Assembly: GCA_018296165.2 (NCBI GenBank)
Contig: JACKQL020000066.1
Span: 124,001 to 188,000, forward strand
Origin: Termitomyces sp. T153
Lineage: Eukaryota > Basidiomycota > Agaricomycetes > Agaricales > Lyophyllaceae
Length of the DNA stretch: 64,000 nucleotides
Direction: 5' to 3'
Part shown: positions 58,302 through 64,000 of the stretch, in pieces
Numbering within the stretch: position 1 is the stretch's first letter
Layout: every line of letters begins with the position of its first letter
The notes under the pieces: generated by a model
The model's input: the letters and a program-made list of their open reading frames with translations, nothing else
What the model was told of the DNA's origin: nothing
Database searches by the model: none
Made by a program: the position numbers and the translations under genes

Positions 58302-59997
58302 TCACTCTCCCTCCTCCTCTGACCCTAACCCCGCTACCCTTGCCACCATGAACACCTCCAACTGTGCCACTACCGCCGCCAGAACCTCGGGTTGCCTGGG
58401 AAGTGGTTCCCCCACGTCCGTCGCCATCTCCCACCACGCCCCGGGATCTGCTGTCACCCTCCGCCGATGCCCTGCCAACAGACGCCCCATCTGTGTAACC
58501 CCTTGACCCAACTCCAGCAGAAGGTCCCCGGGCATCCTCACCAACCCATCATGGATGGACCCCAGCGCTGCCAACGCTCCGTCGAGAAGGATGCAATGCT
58601 CCCTGGCCCAGTCTATGGAACCTGAATCAGTGCATAGGAGATGAAAGCGGGGAAACCACTCATGAAGCACTCCTTGCCAGCCCGAGGCCGCCTTGTTGGC
58701 AAGCCATTCCTCCCGCCGTTGCGCCCTCTCCGCTGCCGCCTGGACTTCCCCAGTGCTGGAACCCTGCTGGGTCTCCCACACCCCTGAGCCTCCTGCCTGC
58801 TGCATCGCCACCTCCACCGCCTCTGCCTGTGCCTGCAAATGCACTGTCCGCACCTCCAACTCCTGCAGACAAGACAATTGCTCTGCAGCAGTCCCAACGG
58901 CGATGTCCTTGTCTTTCCACGCCAAGTCCTGTTCCCTCCGAACCCTGTCCAACTCCCATCGAGCCCCATCCCTCTCCTCCTGTACCCCCTGAATCTCCTC
59001 CTCGCATGCAACCAACAACCGTTCCAAGCCCTCTACCCAACGCCACAGATAGGCCTCTGCAACCGACCATGACCTATCCGTGGACTGCTCAACGGGGGCT
59101 CTGGAGGTAGGGGAGTACACCGCGGAACCAGGGGGGCCCCCCATTACCTGCTCGCCCCGTGCCCCCTTACTGAGACCCGCCTCAGGTGAAGGGGACGCTC
59201 TCTGTTTCCCTTTCTCCTGCGTGGAAGGGGCCCCCTTCCTCTGCCCACCCTGCGGGGAGCCCACCTTCATGACAGGCGCGCTAACCCGTTCCCCTTCCCC
59301 AGCCCCGGAGCCCCTCCCCGACACCCTGCCCTTCCGCCCTTCCTCCAGCTGCGCTGCGACCCAACCTCAATCCCACCCTTGCTCCGCCGCAATGCAGATG
59401 GCCCGCCAACTCAGGGTGACAGAGCACTTCTCGTGCCGTGAATGGCATAGAAGGCACACCGATGTGTCCTGCCGTACCCCCAATGCAGGTTCCTCAAATT
59501 CACACTGCTCCCCTCATTGGGTACAAGATGCACACTGCAGGGGCATGTTGGTCCAGGAAACATGAAGCTAAGTAGCCACTCACTGGGGCCGCCGCCTGAC
59601 ACCACTTGAGGGTGGGGGGACCCCTCGCCCAACCCACCGCCTCGGCAAACTGCTCCGGCGTCACCTCTGCCTGTACCACCCTCAAACCCTCTGGGACAAG
59701 CCGGACCACCTCCAGACAAATGCCAGACTTGGAGCGCGTAGAAGGAGCCACGCCTGCTGGTGGATGCGTTGCATCCGCGCCAGACGGTGGCCCTGAGGGA
59801 CCAGCCACAGCCGCGGACAACTCTACGAAGGGACAATCAGTGTTCTGGGGTACATGAGATGGACCGCACTCATGACTACGGTACATTGCCTCGACCCAAC
59901 AGCAATCTCGGCGAACCTCTGACTCTTTGGAAGACAACAGCTGGGAAGGCGGGGACGGCGACCTAGATGCTGTGGGAGAATAAGCTGAAGAAGACAT
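58302..59997 (-). pseudogene. aORF of element B: antisense spliced gene with Cys6 cluster and coiled coil
   Basis: The minus-strand gene lies between pol and the 3' LTR, convergent with pol (230 bases between stops). Exon 1 is 59997-59584 (MSSSAYSPTASRSPSPPS ... PTLKWCQAAAP). The intron is 59535-59583 (GTGAGT...CTGCAG, 49 nt). Exon 2 is 59534-58302. Both exons are multiples of three, for 548 codons. Exon 2 opens CASCTQ.GEQCEFEE and continues DTSVCLLCHSRHEKCSVTLS, i.e. C-x2-C-x6-C-x15-C-x2-C-x6-C, like a spread Zn2Cys6 cluster. A basic P/S/K-rich linker follows, then a coiled coil (LERLLVACEEEIQGVQEE; RWELDRVRREQDLAWKDK). The conserved end has WLANKAASG and WAREHCILLDGALAAL. Two in-frame TGA codons (after CTQ and after QGWD) break this copy. 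It may be DNA-binding, but the function is unknown. Confidence 0.75.
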
Positions 59998-60036
59998 TAC
60001 AACAAGCTGGGGGACTCCCGGGTGCATCCACCCCTT

Positions 60037-60042
60037 TTAATG
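60037..60042 (-). promoter_or_regulatory. TATA-like box of the antisense aORF (element B)
   Basis: TTTTAA on plus (TTAAAA on minus, context AGTCATTAAAAGG) lies 39 nt upstream of the aORF ATG at 59997. The box and upstream CAGCCGCCGTTCGTCAGGGG have counterparts in A and C. Confidence 0.5.
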
Positions 60043-60195
60043 ACTTAGGAAGGGGCCCCTGACGAACGGCGGCTGCACCTCGACTTCCTTCCCCACGCCA
60101 CCACCGCTCGCTGCAGTTTGATCAATATTGATCAACTTCGATTCCCATGCCCTACCAATCTCCGACTCGCTCCCCACGTCTTGAGGGTCTCAATG

Positions 60196-60210
60196 CTGAA
60201 GGGGGGGTGA
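60196..60210 (+). promoter_or_regulatory. Polypurine tract of element B
   Basis: CTGAAGGGGGGGTGA directly precedes the 3' LTR start TGTCATGACC. It is the expected plus-strand primer and matches the tracts of A and C. Confidence 0.88.
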
Positions 60211-61200
60211 TGTCATGACCTGCTCCCTAGACACTGCTCCCAACCCCTCCCGATTTCCCGTCTAACTCCCCTGAACCCTGCCCACACTTTCATGCCCACA
60301 CTGGATAACTCCGACACTTCTCCGGCAAACCCTGATGGCAACTCCCTCTCTGTAGCCATCAACACCCCCCTGAAACCTTCCCCCACCATTCCTGGCCACG
60401 TCATACATCCCCGACCCCCTACCCTAGTTTACCTGACCCGTCCCAGAGTATCACGACGTCCCCAGAGCGGCCACGCCCCCAACTGATCCCATCAGAATAC
60501 TGCTGCGGCCCGACCTTGGATTGTACCCGACACCCATCGACTCCGCACAGCTCCGTAGACCCCTGCCACCATATCCGCCGCTCTCTGAGGTACCCAGTAG
60601 TCGGTATATAAGTTGTAGAATAGCTCCTCAAACTTTAGTCTTGATATTACATTTACCGGTTTCCTATGTTTCATCTCTTGTCTTGTCTCTATTTCTGTTT
60701 TTAAGTTTCAAATCTATCTTTTTCTCAGTCTTGTCTTGTCTCCGTCTTGTCTCGACTGTACATATTTCCTTTGTTCCTCTAAAGTTCCCTTACCCCCTAC
60801 GTCAGCACAAACTCCGCACACGTGCCACAACCCAAACATTCTTATGACAACTCCGAACCTCGCTACCCGCTCGGCCCTGGAACCCATCAAGCCCTGGTAA
60901 TCCCCTATCCAGCTCTGACCCCACCCCCATCACCCGAGAAGCCTCTGCCTACCCTGCAATCTGTTTGTGCACCCATGAACTAGCCCTGACACCCGCCCTG
61001 GGTCAACGACCAGTACCTTTGGTCTTAGACTCCTCCGGACCATTCAGGACTTACTTGGGCCACTCTCTCTAGGGACCCCCTCACAAGCTTTCCCCACCTC
61101 CGCTCCAACTCTGGACGCCTGGTTATAAGCGCAGGACATTGCATCTGCCTAGTAAGGACTTGCCAGTGTACTGAGCCCCCATCGTCAGCGGAACCTGACA
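60211..61200 (+). repeat. Element B 3' LTR
   Basis: It starts TGTCATGACCTGCTCCCTAG and ends GCGGAACCTGACA, 990 bp. The TATA box is at 60605-60612 and the start block AGTCTTGATATTA at 60637-60649. Differences from the 5' LTR are few and mostly transitions. Confidence 0.95.
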
Positions 61201-61205
61201 TTGTC

Positions 61206-63485
61206 CTTCTTGGAGTAGGGGTTGGTCATCTGAAGATGGTGCAGAGGTTGGTGGGTGGATGATTCTTTTTGGCAGAGTTGCTTTTGGGGCAAGGGAGGAT
61301 TTTAGGATTGTTATTTTGTGAGTTGTCCTTCCTGGAGGTAACATCTATGGGTGGGTTGGCTGCTGGCTCACTGGCAGAGTTGCATTGTTGGTTGTACTGG
61401 TAGGTTTAGTGTTGTATTGGAGGTCCAGCAGTAGTTTTGTTCCTCTCCAAAGTGGAGCCAGCAGAATGGAGGCAGTACAAGGTTTGGTGGGGTGTGGACT
61501 TGCTGGCAGAGCTCTTCTGGGTTTGATGGGGTACAGGCAGGGTTGGTCTGAGGGTGAGCTCAGGGTTTTATGTCTTTTTCTGGAGTAGGAGCCAATAGTC
61601 TGAGATTGGTGTAGGGGCTTGTTGGTCAGTGGCTCATTGACGGAGTTGACCTTGGAGGTGGTATGAAGTGGGGGAAGGGGTCTGGGGTGTGTTTTGTCAG
61701 TCTGTCATTTCCAGCACATGAACCAGAGGTCCAGAGTAGATGTGGGGGGTGGGGTTGGGTCTTGGCTTGTTAGCAGGGCTGTGTTGGAGGTGATGCTGGT
61801 CAAAGAGGAGGTTTCAGAGTGGGGTTTTCCTCTTTATTCAAATAAGCATGACATGCAGATCTTTAATGGAAGTTACCACTAAGTGGCAGAGTTGTTGAAT
61901 TAGTGGCAGTGGTTCCCAGAGTCATGCTTGGATAAGATGGGTGGATTTGAGCTGTTTTCCGAGAGCTTAGGTGGGTCTGGCCATTGCCCAGGTATTTGAG
62001 GTCACTTATTTTACATTGGGGAGTGTTTGTCCACAAGTGCTGGAGGGTGGCAGAGGAAGTTGGTTGTATGGGAACATTATCTGGGACTCCAAGGAGGTTA
62101 TGGTGGGGTTAGGGCAACCTTTCATTCATGCTCTGGAGTAGTCTGGAGGTCACTATGAATAGAGCAGGAGTAGGTCTTGGCACTGTGGGGCGATCAACAA
62201 TGTTTATAGTCAGGGGAAAAGGGTACTACTGTGTTTGGAGGGCATTGTTGGTCCCTTGATTGTCAGGGCAGATTTGGAGGAGCCATTTGTCTTTTTTGGC
62301 ATCTGAGTCGATCTCTGGCAGATGGGGTTGGGGTACCATGGTGCATTACTGGACTTGGAGAAAACTACTTCAAGAGTCTGGAGTTTGTTTTTTTGCCAGG
62401 AAATCAATTTTGTTGGAGGAATGGAGTAGGGTGATGGTGGGGCTGTGACTCCAGTGGTGGGGTTAAGGCATGTGGCATTGTTGCTCAGGGTTGATCCTCA
62501 GTGGGTGTGGTTGGGTTGCATGGTGCTTTGGGGAAACTGCATCAGGTGTCCTGGAGTCTGTTCTTTTACTGGGTGGTTAAGGTTGAGGAGGATGGTGGAT
62601 GGGGGTGACCTCCAGGGGCAGGGTTCAGGGTGTGTGATGCCCTTGCTCATTGTGGGTGGGGGCAGCTCTTTCTCAAATGTCAATTTGTTGTTGGGTGGGG
62701 GTGGCATCTTCTTGATGTTGATTTGAAGCAGATGGGGTGGGGGATACTCCTCATTTCTTGGGGAACACATCAGCAAACTTAGGACACTCCAGAGAGACTA
62801 CTTTGTATAGGGTTTGTCCCTGGGTGCTCCAGCAGTGTGGTCCTTGTTTGGTAGATGCCTTCTTGTGCAAGGGCAGAGTGGTTCAGAGTTGGTAGTCAAG
62901 AGCTTGGCCCTGCAGAGTGCATGCTATAGGGACATCATTGATGAGTTGGCATTGGGGGTCCCCTCCATGGATATTGGAGTCAAAATGGGGGCTCTGGAAC
63001 TGTGTTACTAGGGTTTAGAGTGGTGTGGAGGGGTCCAGAGTAGCCTGGAGTGGTGTGTCAAGGCATCCTGGATCTTGTGCAGGGTTGTCAGAGCCATTGG
63101 GGTTTTTGAAAGACTTGGGGGAAACCTCCAAGGGCTTTTGGAAGTATTTTCTTCACTGTTGGGGCTTTTTCCTCTCTTGGGAGAACATGTCAGCAAGTTC
63201 AGAGTACTCTAGGAGAACTACTTCATATAGAATTCTCTTGTTCCTGTAGTTCATTCTAGCAGGGTGACTTCTGTACTGAGGGGTTCTTTCGCTAGAGGTG
63301 GTGTAGTTGGGTGGTTGAAGGGCAGAGGTCTTGTCTGGTAGTGGGTGTGCAGAGAGGGGCAGTGTTGAGCATTTCAATGTCAGAGGTTCCAGATCAAGTG
63401 GGAGGAGGTGTTGAATTACTGGTGGAGAGGTCTAGAGTTATTCCACATTGTGAGTCGGGGTGCCATGGTTCTCCATGTTGACTTC
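61206..63485 (-). other. Degraded internal region of element C, right part
   Basis: G/T-rich on plus. On minus, two separate copies of the PR-RT linker are read: QTLYKVVSLECPKFADVFPK (about 62755-62815) and KRILYEVVLLEYSELADMFS (about 63175-63245). The B equivalent is [20 protein letters not shown]. No RT is present between or beside them. The sequence ends abruptly at 63485 and jumps into LTR sequence. Confidence 0.65.
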
Positions 63486-63846
63486 AGGAGGCAGGCCATG
63501 GTGATATTCTGATGGGATCAGCTGGGAATGCAGGCTGTCCTGAGGTTGTTGTGGTACTCCAGAGTAGATTGGGTGAACCAGAGTGATGAGCTGGTGACAT
63601 ATGATGGAGTCAGGAACAGAGGGTTCTCATGGCTCTGGGCAGTCAGGAGAAGTGTTGATGGCTGTAGAGAAGGCATTGGAGTGGGCCAGGGGGCCATCAG
63701 GGTTTGCTGGAAAAGCATTGGAGTTACCCAGAGTGGGTGCAAAGGGTGTACAATGGTTGGAGGGCTTGACAGGGCATTGGGGGGGAACTCTGGGGAAGTG
63801 AGTGGGCTGGGAACAAGGTTGGGGGTCCAGAGAGTGGGTCATGACA
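63486..63846 (-). repeat. Truncated 5' LTR of element C
   Basis: CAGGAGGCAGGCCATGGTGA onward matches 46326-46685 of the 3' LTR at about 96 % by eye and ends GGGTCATGACA. The other ~810 bases of the LTR, the primer site and the gag start are missing, so one deletion removed them together. Confidence 0.88.
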
Positions 63847-64000
63847 ATGACCCCTAGTAGAAACATAGCTGAGTACCAACAATGACAACATAACAGTATT
63901 TTCTGACAAACTCTTGGGCACTGCACCAGGTCAGTCTTGCCAGAGGCAGGGTCATTGGCAGACAGCACAGGAAGTTTTGGGTCATTTGATAGTCACATCA
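63847..64000. other. Right-edge flank of element C
   Basis: Short CpG-free sequence outside the element, with nothing recognisable. It should have been contiguous with 45,441-45,514 before C inserted. Confidence 0.5.

Larger units (their letters stand above)
49283..61200 (+). mobile_element. Element B: full-length chromovirus (Ty3/gypsy) with antisense aORF
   Basis: Two LTRs (49283-50258 and 60211-61200) enclose gag, tandem retropepsins, RT/RNase H, integrase and chromodomain on plus, then an aORF on minus and a polypurine tract. The TSD TTGTC is perfect. The length is 11,918 bp, or about 10.75 kb without the nested solo LTR. It is C-rich on the sense strand and CpG-rich, so relatively young. 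It has in-frame stops in gag, RNase H and the chromodomain and a one-base shift in integrase, so it is not autonomous now. The chromodomain C-terminus places it among chromoviruses. Confidence 0.95.
45515..63846 (-). mobile_element. Element C: non-autonomous Ty3-family element, interrupted by element B
   Basis: A minus-orientation relative of element A: 3' LTR 45515-46685, polypurine tract, aORF 46897-48127, decayed internal DNA 48128-49282 and 61206-63485, and the remaining part of a 5' LTR 63486-63846. Element B with its TSD sits inside it. Without B it is about 6.4 kb. It matches A block by block: CCTAACCAAAGATAAGTCC near 49160 against CCTGACCAAAGGTAAGTCC near 12520, and GAACATGTCAGCAA near 63182 against 13275. 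Flanks ATTAC (45510-45514) and ATGAC (63847-63851) may be the TSD with one change. CpG is nearly absent outside B, so it is old. Confidence 0.85.

Noticed and set aside
1..64000. tRNA, rRNA or other structural RNA genes
   Set aside because: No cloverleaf with A/B boxes or conserved rRNA segment was recognised by eye. A tRNAscan/Infernal run would be needed to exclude them.

Overview
The window looks like a nuclear contig from a TE-rich filamentous basidiomycete, most likely an Agaricomycete. Three observations point there: short GT-AG introns (about 40-115 nt) in every intact gene, a chromodomain Ty3/gypsy retrotransposon, and fragments resembling Agaricomycete Myb/SANT-like and Plavaka-like transposon proteins. 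No species can be named from sequence alone. About 80 % of the window is retrotransposon. CpG dinucleotides are almost absent from the older repeat blocks and normal in the gene island and the young elements, so the region is a mosaic of heavily deaminated and fresh DNA.

Layout. (i) 0-6.1 kb: a Ty1/copia pol relic (copia-1) and a Myb/SANT-like pseudogene. (ii) 6.7-20 kb: a second copia element (copia-2) cut four times by one Ty3-type LTR family: element A (9218-15599) and solo LTRs at 15843, 17172 and 18749, each with its 5-bp target duplication. The copia frame reads on across the first three cuts. (iii) 21-23.3 kb: a decayed minus-strand gene with a Cys/His motif, split by another solo LTR. 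(iv) 25.8-37.7 kb: the gene island. It holds two tandem paralogues of a signal-peptide/stalk/one-TM/coiled-coil surface protein (minus strand), an inverted third relic, unrecognised debris with local duplications, a casein-kinase-like pseudogene, and an intact 13-exon membrane-anchored histidine acid phosphatase. (v) 38-45.5 kb: AT-rich debris with a Plavaka-like fragment, an inverted pair of ~240-bp LTR-like repeats, three related minisatellites and a solo LTR. (vi) 45.5-63.8 kb: three-level nesting. Element C (minus) is interrupted by the full-length chromovirus B (49283-61200, TSD TTGTC), whose gag is interrupted by a solo LTR (TSD GATAC).

The most interesting system is in the Ty3 family. 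Element B encodes gag, two tandem retropepsin domains, RT/RNase H, integrase and a chromodomain on the sense strand. Between pol and the 3' LTR it carries an antisense gene (aORF). A homologous aORF lies at the same place in elements A and C, which have lost essentially all of pol. B and C share a GT-AG intron at the same codon, followed by a six-cysteine cluster reminiscent of Zn2Cys6. All three share a coiled coil, a conserved C-terminus and a TTAAAA box 35-39 nt before the ATG. Separately, the 13 nt directly after the 5' LTR (TAATATCAAGACT) are perfectly complementary to the sequence 32 bp downstream of the LTR TATA box, the expected mRNA 5' end. This is the arrangement used for Tf1-type self-priming.
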